From assembly GCA_002689385.1 (NCBI GenBank), contig NZFX01000044.1:1-32492 (forward strand): DNA of 32,492 bases. The letters are read 5' to 3'. The stretch comes from Phycisphaerae bacterium. GTDB lineage: Bacteria; Planctomycetota; Phycisphaerae; Phycisphaerales; SM1A02. The number at the start of each line of letters is the position of its first letter. Position 1 is the first letter of the stretch. Position numbers and translations under genes: made by a program. Positions 22,296 to 30,586 of this stretch are shown here, piece after piece. The notes beneath the pieces are model-generated. The model made no database searches. It saw only the letters and a list, made by a program, of their open reading frames with translations, and had not been told where the DNA came from.

Positions 22296-23293
22296 TGGCC
22301 GTAGCAACTGCTGAACGAGTTATAGAGTTTCGCGATGCGCTCAATGAAGCGATGAGCGAAGAAATGCGCAAAGACAACCGTGTGTACTTACTCGGCGAAG
22401 AAGTCGCTGAGTATAACGGTGCATATAAAGTATCTAAAGGCATGCTCGATGAGTTTGGTGCTCGCCGAGTTATTGACACGCCAATCAGTGAGAGCGGTTT
22501 TGCCGGTATGGCGATTGGCTCTGCAATGCGTGGCTTACGACCAATTGTGGAATTTATGAGTTGGTCATTTAGTCTTGTCGCTGCTGACCCAATTTTGAAT
22601 AACGCTCCAAAAATGCTCTATATGTCTGGTGGCCAATTCGGTTGCCCAATAGTTTTTCGCGGGAATGACGGCGCAGGTGGCCAACTTGCTTCGACACATT
22701 CATGGTGTGTCGAATCAATGTACGCAAATGTGCCCGGTCTCAAAATGGCAATCCCTTACGATGCATACGATGCAAAAGGGCTCCTTAAAACAGCGATCCA
22801 AGATGACAACCCTGTATTCTTTTTAGAATCAGAACGCTTGCTTTCAACAACTGGGCATGTGCCAGTAGAAGAGTACACCATTCCGTTTGGCCAAGCGCTC
22901 ACTAGGCGTTCGGGTACCGACTGCACCATTATTAGTTTTGGTCGACCTTTGCACTTCTGTCTTGAAGCGGCGGATGAACTTGCAAAAGAAGGTATCGAAT
23001 GCGAAGTCATTGACGGACGAACTATTCGGCCGCTGGACATTGACTCGATGGTTGCATCCGTCAAGAAAACCAACGCATGTGTGGTTGTTGACCAGTCTTG
23101 GTCCTTCGCTTCAGTCGGTTCTGAGATAGCATCTCAAATTCATGCATGTTGTTTTGATGATCTTGACAACCATGTATTCCGGGTACACAGTGATGATGTG
23201 CCAACACCGTATGCGCACAATCTTGAGCAAGCATACTTGCCAAACTCACGAAAAATTTGCGAAGCAGTTCGCCAAGCAACATACAACGCGTAA
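22295..23293 (+). CDS. pdhB: Pyruvate dehydrogenase E1 component, beta subunit
   Basis: The E1-beta partner, about 332 residues, of the alpha2beta2 pyruvate dehydrogenase. Conserved segments include YLLGEEVAEYNGAYKVSKGM, RVIDTPISESGFAGMAIGSA, RGLRPIVEFM and FRGNDGAGGQLASTHS near the ThDP site. The C-terminal transketolase-like domain has CEVIDGRTIRPLD. AGGAGGTG lies 6 nt before the ATG at 22295; the ATG at 22292 has only 3 nt and is less likely. The start overlaps the E1-alpha stop. The gene is 16 bp upstream of the E2 gene. Confidence 0.95.
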   Translation: MAVATAERVIEFRDALNEAMSEEMRKDNRVYLLGEEVAEYNGAYKVSKGMLDEFGARRVIDTPISESGFAGMAIGSAMRGLRPIVEFMSWSFSLVAADPILNNAPKMLYMSGGQFGCPIVFRGNDGAGGQLASTHSWCVESMYANVPGLKMAIPYDAYDAKGLLKTAIQDDNPVFFLESERLLSTTGHVPVEEYTIPFGQALTRRSGTDCTIISFGRPLHFCLEAADELAKEGIECEVIDGRTIRPLDIDSMVASVKKTNACVVVDQSWSFASVGSEIASQIHACCFDDLDNHVFRVHSDDVPTPYAHNLEQAYLPNSRKICEAVRQATYNA

Positions 23294-23309
23294 ATAGGAA
23301 ACAGACTTT

Positions 23310-24590
23310 ATGCCTATTGAGATAACAATGCCAAGGCTCTCTGACACAATGGAAGTTGGAACCATCTTGCATTGGCACGTCCAAGTTGGTGACGAAGTTT
23401 CCTCTGGTGACTTACTTGCTGACATTGAAACAGATAAGGCAACTATGGAGTTGCAATCATTTGACGACGGCCTTGTGGAATCCCTCACCGTAGCAGTCGG
23501 TGAACAAGTGGATGTCGGAACACTTATTGCGACACTCTTAGAAGAGGGTGCAGCGGCGTCTACTGAGTCATCGCCTGCTCCCGAAGAAAAACACGAAGCA
23601 AATACACAGCCAGCACAAAAGCCAATTGCCGGCGGTGCACGCGTGAGCCCTGTTGCTCGACGACTTGCTGAAGAACATCGTATTGACCTTAGTACTGTGC
23701 AGGGCAGCGGTCCATCTGGAAGAATTATAAAACGGGATATTTTGCAACTCGTTGCAACAACTTCTGAAACTACTTCTGCAGCGCAAACAACGCAAATCAG
23801 TGCGACCGAAGTGGTAGCAACGAGTGCGCCAGTTTCCCCAGCACAGCCAGTGAAGCAGGTACAAGCACTTGCGCCAACGTCGCCGTGGCAACAGGATCGA
23901 ACAGAACCACTCTCAAATATGCGACAAATCATCGCAAAACGCTTAGTGGAATCGAAACAGACAATTCCTCATTATCAAGTCACGATGGATTTCGACATGG
24001 ATCCATTGATTGAAATGCGCAAAACATTGAATGAACAACTAGCAAGCGCGAGCGTTAAGTTGTCGGTCAACGATTTTCTAGTCCGATGTTGCGCACTTGC
24101 GATGTCGACGAATCCTGCGTTTAACGCTTCGTTTGGTGGCGATTGCATTTTGTACCACGGTCCTGTGAATGTTGGAATTGCAATTGCTCTCCCAGAAGAA
24201 CGAGGCGGTGGCTTGGTCGTAGCGACTATCCGAAATGCTGACCAAAAGAGTTTGCGAACGATTAGTCAAGAGTCTGCGTATCTTTCAAATAAAGCGCGCG
24301 AGACTGGCCTCGCTCCAGATGAAATGGGCGATACAACCTTTACAATTTCTAACCTAGGCATGTTTGGGGTTGATAACTTTACAGCGATCATCAACCCACC
24401 CAACAGTGCAATTCTTGCAGTTGGAGCGGCGATTGAAAAACCGGTTGTTCGTGGCGGCGAGCTCGCAGTCGGACGTGAGATGTCTGCAACACTAAGTTTA
24501 GACCACAGAGTCATCGACGGTGCAATGGCAGCGATGTACTTGAAAACACTTAAAGAACTGATTGAAAACCCCGCATCGCTTCTTGTTTAA
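23310..24590 (+). CDS. pdhC: Pyruvate dehydrogenase E2 (dihydrolipoamide acetyltransferase)
   Basis: The core of the PDH complex, transferring acetyl from lipoate to CoA. A single lipoyl domain is at about 1-78 (MPRLSDTMEVGTI, lipoylated Lys in ETDKATME, K43). A proline/alanine-rich linker follows, then an E3/E1-binding domain at about 108-142 (VSPVARRLAEEHRIDLSTVQ, then GSGPSGRIIKRDI), a second linker and the catalytic domain from about 200. The active-site motif DHRVIDG carries His399 and Asp403. The length of 426 residues is ordinary for a one-lipoyl E2. The E3 (lipoamide dehydrogenase) gene is not in this operon and must lie elsewhere. Confidence 0.95.
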   Translation: MPIEITMPRLSDTMEVGTILHWHVQVGDEVSSGDLLADIETDKATMELQSFDDGLVESLTVAVGEQVDVGTLIATLLEEGAAASTESSPAPEEKHEANTQPAQKPIAGGARVSPVARRLAEEHRIDLSTVQGSGPSGRIIKRDILQLVATTSETTSAAQTTQISATEVVATSAPVSPAQPVKQVQALAPTSPWQQDRTEPLSNMRQIIAKRLVESKQTIPHYQVTMDFDMDPLIEMRKTLNEQLASASVKLSVNDFLVRCCALAMSTNPAFNASFGGDCILYHGPVNVGIAIALPEERGGGLVVATIRNADQKSLRTISQESAYLSNKARETGLAPDEMGDTTFTISNLGMFGVDNFTAIINPPNSAILAVGAAIEKPVVRGGELAVGREMSATLSLDHRVIDGAMAAMYLKTLKELIENPASLLV

Positions 24591-24606
24591 TGCGAAGGAG
24601 CCCATG

Positions 24607-25314
24607 ATGGCAAGAAAACCACATTCAGAGCAACGACCCCAGATTTACGACGGTGATGGCGATGCACTTATGGAAGCAGACCGCCAAGCAAACCGGTTGG
24701 TGATTATGCCAGTCGGCGATCCACGGCAAGTTGAAACATCCAGAAAACGCATTCGTATTCAATGGGGTCAATTCCTCTTGAACGATATGTTGACAAGCAG
24801 ATATCGAACACTTGTTTGTGGTGTTAACCCTGTTGATAACAGCCATGGTATTATCAGTTTGATTGCCGACGCACTTCCCGCAAGCCAATGGGATAATGAA
24901 AGCATTACAAAATACGCAAAGGGATACGCAGAACTTTCACCAGACAAGACCCTCGTTTTGAAATATGACATGGATGATGTCAAAGTGTTTGCACTGCTTC
25001 GGCCACTACATCGCGAAGAATTCACAATGGGTGATTTTAAGACTGGCTTTGAAAAAGTTGCGCAGATGCTCGAGGGTCGGCGCGATCGTATGCCAATGGC
25101 AAGCGTCAGTTTTCTTGGTGGGAAGTCAAATCGCTTGGTTGATGCTGATGGCAATGAGCCAAGTTTTGAAACGGTCATGCGAACGATGTATGAAGCGGGG
25201 TACCGTGGGGATGTTTATCCATCAGTTCGTATGTGGGAACTCGCGCCAACGGGCGTGTTTGCAACATATCCATTTCCTGATAGTTTAAAAGTGATGCGAG
25301 CTGGCGGTTCGTAA
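24607..25314 (+). CDS. Unrecognised protein, last gene of the PDH operon
   Basis: A 235-residue soluble protein that I do not recognise. It has no signal peptide or membrane helix. The N-terminal segment is basic and polar, followed by charged, mixed alpha/beta sequence: VIMPVGDPRQVETSRKRIRI at about 33, TLVCGVNPVDNSHGIISLIA at about 68, a region with VLKYDMDDVKVFALLRP near 115, and a C-terminal ASVSFLGGKSNRLVD and SVRMWELAPTGVFATYPFP. GGAG lies 6 nt before the ATG at 24607, 16 bp after the E2 stop, so it is probably cotranscribed. A link to PDH activity or to another pathway sharing the operon is possible. It is not E3. Confidence 0.7.
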   Translation: MARKPHSEQRPQIYDGDGDALMEADRQANRLVIMPVGDPRQVETSRKRIRIQWGQFLLNDMLTSRYRTLVCGVNPVDNSHGIISLIADALPASQWDNESITKYAKGYAELSPDKTLVLKYDMDDVKVFALLRPLHREEFTMGDFKTGFEKVAQMLEGRRDRMPMASVSFLGGKSNRLVDADGNEPSFETVMRTMYEAGYRGDVYPSVRMWELAPTGVFATYPFPDSLKVMRAGGS

Positions 25315-25346
25315 GTTCAGTCGATTGTAAACGGTCGTTCTGGACA

Positions 25347-27170
25347 TTAACCCGCGAGGCGACGTACCGTGACTACGAAAGATGATGCCATACTTCGGAG
25401 CAATCCGTAACTTATACCCATCCAAAAGAAACCAGCTGCAATAGAACAAATACCCAAGGATATATTTGCAGGCCCTATTCCTCCTTTTATCAAATCAGGC
25501 AACGTCCGCTCGGGTGTTAAGATGGCAAATGAGTTATTTACGGGTGAAAGGGAAGCGAAAAGACCTCCAATAAAACCCATGTTGCTTGAAGGCACAAGGC
25601 AAATCCCAAGACCACCGGTGACGACAAAAACAAGAATCAGCGTTGAAACAATCGCACCTATTGAACCTTGAGATCGCATTGACCAAAGTAAACCAAGCGT
25701 CAAACAAAATGCAATGTAGGGAATAACAACAAAGGGTGTTAACAGTGCTGGAGCAAACAAAGCAACCGGTATGTCAATCGATGCGACACTACCCCCTCGC
25801 ACGAACTCTTTGGTGCCAACAGTTGCGCTTGATGGTTCAATCAAAACAAGAATGCCTACAGCGATCATTGTGATACAGGGGACAAGGACCATTGGAAGCA
25901 AGTGCATGACAAGGCCACGGACTTTTCCATGTAAGTAAGTTGTAGGCGTTATTGAAGTTGTAAGAAGCAAATCGAGCGAGCCATCTTCTCGTTCTTTTGC
26001 AATGGTCGATGCTGAAACAGCAATTGAGGAGAACGTTACGATAAGTAACTCGCCACAGACTAATGCAAGAACTGAACCACGAAATTCTGAAGGAGTTATA
26101 CCACCTGCTGCGTAAAGGGTTACCAAAACAATAAGTGCAAGGATGCAGATAGAGACAAAGCCCCAGCGGCTAAGTACGCCACCAAGATTCCGGTGCCTTG
26201 TGACCCGCTCCCGCCATGCAATTGGGTTTCCAGTTACAACTCGCGATTTGCGTTCGCTTCCATTTGCGGTAAATAACTGCTTTAACCAATTTGACTTGAT
26301 TGGAGTTTGGCCTAATTTTCTGACTTGTAAAGAAGACCAAACAATCGCAATTGCACTGGAGCATGTTGTAAGCCAGCACCAGCCAGCCACGGGGTGCGTT
26401 GTAATCCAGCCCATAAGCCATGGGCGTGAACTCACTTCAGGTGTTACGTATTGAGAAGGCGAGAGCAACGCCTCAAGCACAAGGAATGGATTAAAAGGCG
26501 TCAGGAATGTCGTCCAAGTTGCATTGGAGCCAACCAAGACTGGCGTACGCAACTGACTGTCGATGGCGTACGTGGCAAGCAAGTACGCAATCGTGATGAC
26601 GAAAAAACTGACGGCAGCTTTTCGCCCAGCGGTTCGAGTGACGCTCATTGTCACTGCCGCAGAAGCAATGAACAACGCGAGACAGAATGCTACGAGTTGA
26701 GTGTGTAGAATTGTGTCAAGCGCAACGCCGCCAAAGAATTGCGTGACGACCATAAGCGGCAATGCGCCTAGGAGCAATGCCATGATAAAGAACAGTCTTC
26801 CGAAAATATTTCCAAGAACTATTTGCAAAGGTGAAAGTGGAGTGGTGAGTAATATGTTCCAAGTTTTTGGGTTTGCTTCTTTAGTGATTGCGCCAGCCAT
26901 AAAAATGGGCGTGAGTAAACAAATGAGTCCCATTTGCAAGACGCAAAGATACACAAACACGTTGGCACTTCCTGCAGCGAGTTCTCTCAGCGAGAACCGA
27001 CCAGTTGCAGTTATTGCGAGCAGGCCGAAGAACAGAACACTTGAGAGAATAGCGAGGTAGCTTGCTCGTATGTACAAGTCACGTTTTCGTCTTGATGCAG
27101 TGCCAATCAACCGCAAACAAATGGGGTTGAGAACACTAAAACGTAAAAACCAGTGAAGAAATTGAGGCAT
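25347..27170 (-). CDS. ABC-2 type permease with two repeated modules
   Basis: A large integral membrane protein of about 607 residues with roughly twelve helices. Each half has the ABC-2 motif that follows the first helices: AITKEANPKTWNILLTTPLS near residue 93 and TIAKEREDGSLDLLLTTSIT near 397, each followed by a G-K-or-N-x-x-G-R/R-G-L segment. It thus looks like a tandem duplication of one transporter half. Family members export polymers, drugs or lipoproteins with a separate ATPase. The ATG at 27170 is chosen: the ORF runs open to 27335, but the added 55 residues are polar and Cys/Arg-rich and unlike the family. TAGAAT ends 8 nt before this ATG. No ATP-binding subunit lies in the window. 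Confidence 0.8.
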   Translation of the reverse strand: MPQFLHWFLRFSVLNPICLRLIGTASRRKRDLYIRASYLAILSSVLFFGLLAITATGRFSLRELAAGSANVFVYLCVLQMGLICLLTPIFMAGAITKEANPKTWNILLTTPLSPLQIVLGNIFGRLFFIMALLLGALPLMVVTQFFGGVALDTILHTQLVAFCLALFIASAAVTMSVTRTAGRKAAVSFFVITIAYLLATYAIDSQLRTPVLVGSNATWTTFLTPFNPFLVLEALLSPSQYVTPEVSSRPWLMGWITTHPVAGWCWLTTCSSAIAIVWSSLQVRKLGQTPIKSNWLKQLFTANGSERKSRVVTGNPIAWRERVTRHRNLGGVLSRWGFVSICILALIVLVTLYAAGGITPSEFRGSVLALVCGELLIVTFSSIAVSASTIAKEREDGSLDLLLTTSITPTTYLHGKVRGLVMHLLPMVLVPCITMIAVGILVLIEPSSATVGTKEFVRGGSVASIDIPVALFAPALLTPFVVIPYIAFCLTLGLLWSMRSQGSIGAIVSTLILVFVVTGGLGICLVPSSNMGFIGGLFASLSPVNNSFAILTPERTLPDLIKGGIGPANISLGICSIAAGFFWMGISYGLLRSMASSFVVTVRRLAG

Positions 27171-27512
27171 AAGGGGTAATTCTATAAAACTGCTTGACGA
27201 GCGGGCTTTAACGTGGAATACTACTCGCTTACAGATGTTGCAGCGAAGCGTTTGGTGTAACAAAGAATTCTCGGTCAACCTAAAATTGGCCGATCGCCCC
27301 GGTTTTTTACGCCGGCAACCGCCTTTGAGGGGCATTCAGTGATGAATTGCGTGGTTGATAGATTGATTTAGTTATTTGAGCATTTTTATTTCACGCTCGA
27401 CAAATCAGTGCTTATTCGTTCTCGTTTTTACGTGAGCTCTGCGATTGGTTTATATGATGGTTTGCTTTCTCGCCTTGTATAAAGGCTGCAGTGCATTTCT
27501 GCAGATACATCA
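27171..27512. other. Gene-free divergent region upstream of rny
   Basis: A 342-bp gap between the divergent permease and rny genes. TAGAAT (27179-27184, minus) fits a permease promoter. TATAAA at 27478-27483 is a candidate -10 for rny. CTGCAG at 27486-27491 and 27499-27504 can pair with each other around TGCATTT, making a hairpin 8 nt before the rny ATG, where a Shine-Dalgarno sequence would be expected. No gene is supported; the open frame on the minus strand to 27335 lacks family similarity. Confidence 0.45.
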
Positions 27513-29072
27513 ATGATTACAAATATAGCCATTGGCATAGGCAGTCTTCTCGTAGGGGTAGCAGTTGGTTGGTTCTTGCTTCGCGCAATGACAGGTGGGA
27601 CACTTCGCCTTGCCAAAAGAGAAGCCGAACAAGCAGTCTCTTCAGCCCAAAAGGAAGGCGAAGCACTTAAGCAAAAAATTGAACTTGATGCAGAACGGGA
27701 TGCAAAGAAACGATTAAAAGAACTTGAATCAGAAGTACTCGATTCGCAAAAAGAGATTAAACAAGATCAAGCTCGACTTGTTAAGCGAGAAGAGGGGCTC
27801 GAAAAACTCATGAATCAGTTGACAGAGCGTCAAGAAAAACTCGATTCAATTCGTACGGATTTGGATGCACAAATGGCATCGCTCGAAAGTGATAAGAGTG
27901 CATTTGATGCGGAGCGTTCTACCTTGCGTAAGCGACTTGAAGAAGTTTCTGGCATGACAGCGCAGCAAGCAAAAGAAGTAATTCTCGAAGAGGTACGCCA
28001 TGATGCAGAGCGAGATGCTAATGAATTGATGCAACAAATTATTGACGATGCAACTGAAAAAGCCCGCGGAAAAAGTCGCGAGATTACTTTGCAGGCAATA
28101 CAGCGATACGCCGCTGAGCACGTTGCAGAAACCACCGTGCGTTCTGTTCGTATTCCTTCCGATGATATGAAGGGGCGCGTCATCGGCCGAGAAGGTCGTA
28201 ACATACGAGCACTCGAACAAGCTACTGGTGTTGATATTTTGATTGATGACACACCGGGAATCATTTCTGTTTCCTGTTTCGATCCAATTCGCCGAGCGAT
28301 CGCGGGTAAAGCGCTTGAAAAATTAGTTTCCGATGGCAAAGTGCACCCCTCACGAATTGAAGAAGTCGTCGAAACAATTAAAGAGGAAGTTCAGGAAACA
28401 ATTGTTAAGAAGGGGAACGATGCAGTCATGGAAACAAACATTCGTGGACTGCACCCGAAAATTGTTGAAGCTGCTGGCAAGATGCATTACCGAACTAGTT
28501 ACGGTCAGAATGTATTGCGTCACTCTGTTGAGGTTGGTTTCCTCTGCCAAGTGATTGCAGACGAATTGGGCCTTGATGGCGAACTCGCTCGACGTTGCGG
28601 TTTCCTTCACGATATCGGTAAGGCGATGGACCACGATATCGATGGTACGCATCCTCAAATAGGTATGGATTTCTGTCGCAAGTTTGGCGAAAAATCGGAA
28701 GCAGTTCTTAACGCTGTTGCGGGTCACCATGGTGATATCCCCGCTACTACACCCTATACGCCGATCGTTATGGCTGCGGATGCAATCAGTAGTGCACGAC
28801 CTGGCGCACGGCGTGAGTCAATGGAAATGTATGTGAAACGGCTTGAGCAACTTGAGTCACTTGCTAAGGAGCAAAAGGGTGTTTCGGAATCGTATGCAAT
28901 TCAAGCAGGGCGCGAAGTACGAGTGATTGTCGATGCTAAATCAATATCTGACGGCGAAGCATTTGCAATGTCGAAACGAATTGCTGCACGCATTGAAGAA
29001 GAAATGACATTCCCCGGTGAGATTAAAGTCACCGTTCTACGAGAAATTAGAGCCGAAGCTATCGCGCACTAA
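27513..29072 (+). CDS. rny: Ribonuclease Y
   Basis: Membrane-bound endoribonuclease that starts mRNA decay. The 519-residue protein has one N-terminal helix (IAIGIGSLLVGVAVGWFLL), a long charged coiled coil at about 30-200, and a KH domain with GRVIGREGRNIRALEQATG (about 222-240). The HD domain has HDIGKAMDHDIDGTHPQ and the metal-binding His/Asp pairs at about 368-395. Length and domain order match the family. The ATG at 27513 lacks a Shine-Dalgarno sequence; a small hairpin precedes it. It is followed 18 bp later by efp. This enzyme is common in Firmicutes and is also found in planctomycetes. Confidence 0.97.
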   Translation: MITNIAIGIGSLLVGVAVGWFLLRAMTGGTLRLAKREAEQAVSSAQKEGEALKQKIELDAERDAKKRLKELESEVLDSQKEIKQDQARLVKREEGLEKLMNQLTERQEKLDSIRTDLDAQMASLESDKSAFDAERSTLRKRLEEVSGMTAQQAKEVILEEVRHDAERDANELMQQIIDDATEKARGKSREITLQAIQRYAAEHVAETTVRSVRIPSDDMKGRVIGREGRNIRALEQATGVDILIDDTPGIISVSCFDPIRRAIAGKALEKLVSDGKVHPSRIEEVVETIKEEVQETIVKKGNDAVMETNIRGLHPKIVEAAGKMHYRTSYGQNVLRHSVEVGFLCQVIADELGLDGELARRCGFLHDIGKAMDHDIDGTHPQIGMDFCRKFGEKSEAVLNAVAGHHGDIPATTPYTPIVMAADAISSARPGARRESMEMYVKRLEQLESLAKEQKGVSESYAIQAGREVRVIVDAKSISDGEAFAMSKRIAARIEEEMTFPGEIKVTVLREIRAEAIAH

Positions 29073-29090
29073 AAGCAAAAGGATTTACCA

Positions 29091-29666
29091 ATGACAATTA
29101 AGGCATCAGAATTACGAAGAGGTCAGGCACTTATTTATGACGGAAAGTTGCAAGTGATAATTGGCACTGACCACGTAAAACCAGGAAAGGGCCCTGCGTA
29201 CGTGCAAGCAAAAATGAAAGCGGTTGATACAGGTACGATTAAAGTCAACCGTTTTAACACCGCGGATAAAATCGAGGCAGTAAATATTGACCGTCGTCCA
29301 ATGCAGTTTCTTTATGAGAACAGTGGGCAAGGTTTAGGCCCATGGGTTTTCATGGATAACGAAACGTATGACCAACTTGAAGTTGGAAGTGATGTGATTG
29401 AGAAGGACCAAAGCCAATGGCTCAAGGATGGTCTTGAAGTATTGATTCTAATCTACGATGGTCGATCACTCGGAATTGAATTGCCTGCTTCTGTTGAATT
29501 GGCAATTACAGAAACCACTGATCAGCCAAAAGCGGCGACTGCTACGAACCAGTTGAAGGAAGCAACAGTCGAAACGGGTGCTCGAGTTCGCGTTCCGCCT
29601 TTTATTGAAATCGGTCAAGTCGTAAAAATTAACACTGAGAGTGGCGATTACCTCGGGAAGGCGTAA
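29091..29666 (+). CDS. efp: Translation elongation factor P
   Basis: Helps ribosomes form peptide bonds at polyproline stretches. The 191-residue protein has the KOW-like N domain (KPGKGPAYVQAKMKAV, with Lys33 at the tip that is modified in many bacteria), a middle OB domain and a C-terminal OB domain (TGARVRVPPFIEIGQVVKIN). A Shine-Dalgarno AAAGGA precedes the ATG. No lysine-modifying enzymes (EpmA/EpmB, or rhamnosyl EarP) are in the window. The stop lies shortly before rsmA, so rny-efp-rsmA is probably one operon. Confidence 0.96.
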   Translation: MTIKASELRRGQALIYDGKLQVIIGTDHVKPGKGPAYVQAKMKAVDTGTIKVNRFNTADKIEAVNIDRRPMQFLYENSGQGLGPWVFMDNETYDQLEVGSDVIEKDQSQWLKDGLEVLILIYDGRSLGIELPASVELAITETTDQPKAATATNQLKEATVETGARVRVPPFIEIGQVVKINTESGDYLGKA

Positions 29667-29695
29667 CTCTGCAAAAGCTCAGTGAAATCCGTTCC

Positions 29696-30481
29696 ATGTT
29701 GCAAGCGTATGGCCTCTCGCCATTGCATCGTCTTGGGCAGAATTTTTTGCATGACCATAATATTCTAAATAAGCTCGTGGATGCTTCTGATGTTGAAGAG
29801 GGAGATGTCGTACTCGAAATTGGGCCGGGCACGGGTACGCTTACAGAAACGCTTTTAGAACGAGGTTGTACGGTAGTTGCTTGTGAACTGGATCGGGGGT
29901 TGACCGAACTCCTTACGGACCGACTAGGTGATTCAATCACGTTGATTCATGGTGATTGTCTTTCTAAGAAACGGCTCAACGAGGAAGTTACCGAAGTGTT
30001 GGGCGATCGAAAATGGAAACTCGTTGCTAATTTGCCTTACCAAATTGCAAGTCCTCTGATGATAGATTTACTTTCGAATCATCACAATTGCCAAGGACAA
30101 TACGTGACGATTCAATACGAAGTGGGGCAGCGATTGATGTCAAAAGTGGACGGAGAAAACTGGGGTGTGCTTTCCATTCTTGCGCAACGCCTTGGGGAAA
30201 TTTCTCTGATTGCGAAGGCGCCAAACACGTGCTTCTGGCCACAGCCCAAAATTACGAGTGCTTGTGTGAGTATGGTTCCAAAGACCGAAAAACCTTCTTC
30301 AGACAATGAGGGCTTTGCAAAGTTTGTAACGAGATTGTTTGCTAAACGAAGAAAACAACTGGGCTCTATTCTTGGGCGAGATTTGCCGTTGCCAGACGGC
30401 ATCTCTGCTGAGGCACGCCCGTCTACGCTTACGATTGAGCAACTTGAATCCCTTTTTTTACTTTTCCCATTTTTAAAGTGA
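29696..30481 (+). CDS. rsmA: 16S rRNA (adenine(1518)-N6/adenine(1519)-N6)-dimethyltransferase
   Basis: Dimethylates two adjacent adenosines in helix 45 of 16S rRNA during small-subunit assembly. LGQNFLHD near the start, motif I EIGPGTGTLTETLL at about 42-55, and the catalytic NLPYQIASP at about 108 show the family. The C-terminal part has the KRRKQLGSI block. The ATG at 29696 gives 261 residues. An in-frame CTG at 29669 lies 7 nt after GGGAAGG and would add LQKLSEIRS, which looks like the usual N-terminus of the family (an M-x-x-LSEIR motif), so the true start may be this CTG. No ATG, GTG or TTG lies between the efp stop and 29696 in this frame. Confidence 0.95.
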   Translation: MLQAYGLSPLHRLGQNFLHDHNILNKLVDASDVEEGDVVLEIGPGTGTLTETLLERGCTVVACELDRGLTELLTDRLGDSITLIHGDCLSKKRLNEEVTEVLGDRKWKLVANLPYQIASPLMIDLLSNHHNCQGQYVTIQYEVGQRLMSKVDGENWGVLSILAQRLGEISLIAKAPNTCFWPQPKITSACVSMVPKTEKPSSDNEGFAKFVTRLFAKRRKQLGSILGRDLPLPDGISAEARPSTLTIEQLESLFLLFPFLK

Positions 30482-30515
30482 ATGAGCCTAAGTGTTTTAA
30501 ATGTAATGTGTTATA

Positions 30516-30532
30516 AAAGTGACGGTCACTTT
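30516..30532. other. Palindrome between rsmA and lptD
   Basis: AAAGTGAC-G-GTCACTTT is a perfect 8-bp inverted repeat with a single central base, between the convergent rsmA and lptD genes. The one-base centre cannot form a normal RNA hairpin loop without opening two or three pairs, so it may be a weak terminator or a protein-binding site. Confidence 0.35.
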
Positions 30533-30586
30533 GAGAAATGAAAAGTGATCGCGGGCCAAGATGAATCGGGTTTTTTTGGTGGGGAA

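Noticed and set aside
23246-23932. Minus-strand ORF of 228 codons over the E2 gene
   Set aside because: The low-complexity Ser/Thr/Cys sequence is the antisense of the E2 lipoyl domain and Pro/Ala linker.
27171-27335. N-terminal extension of the ABC permease
   Set aside because: The added 55 residues are polar, Cys- and Arg-rich, and unlike ABC-2 permeases. A TAGAAT hexamer lies just before the ATG at 27170.
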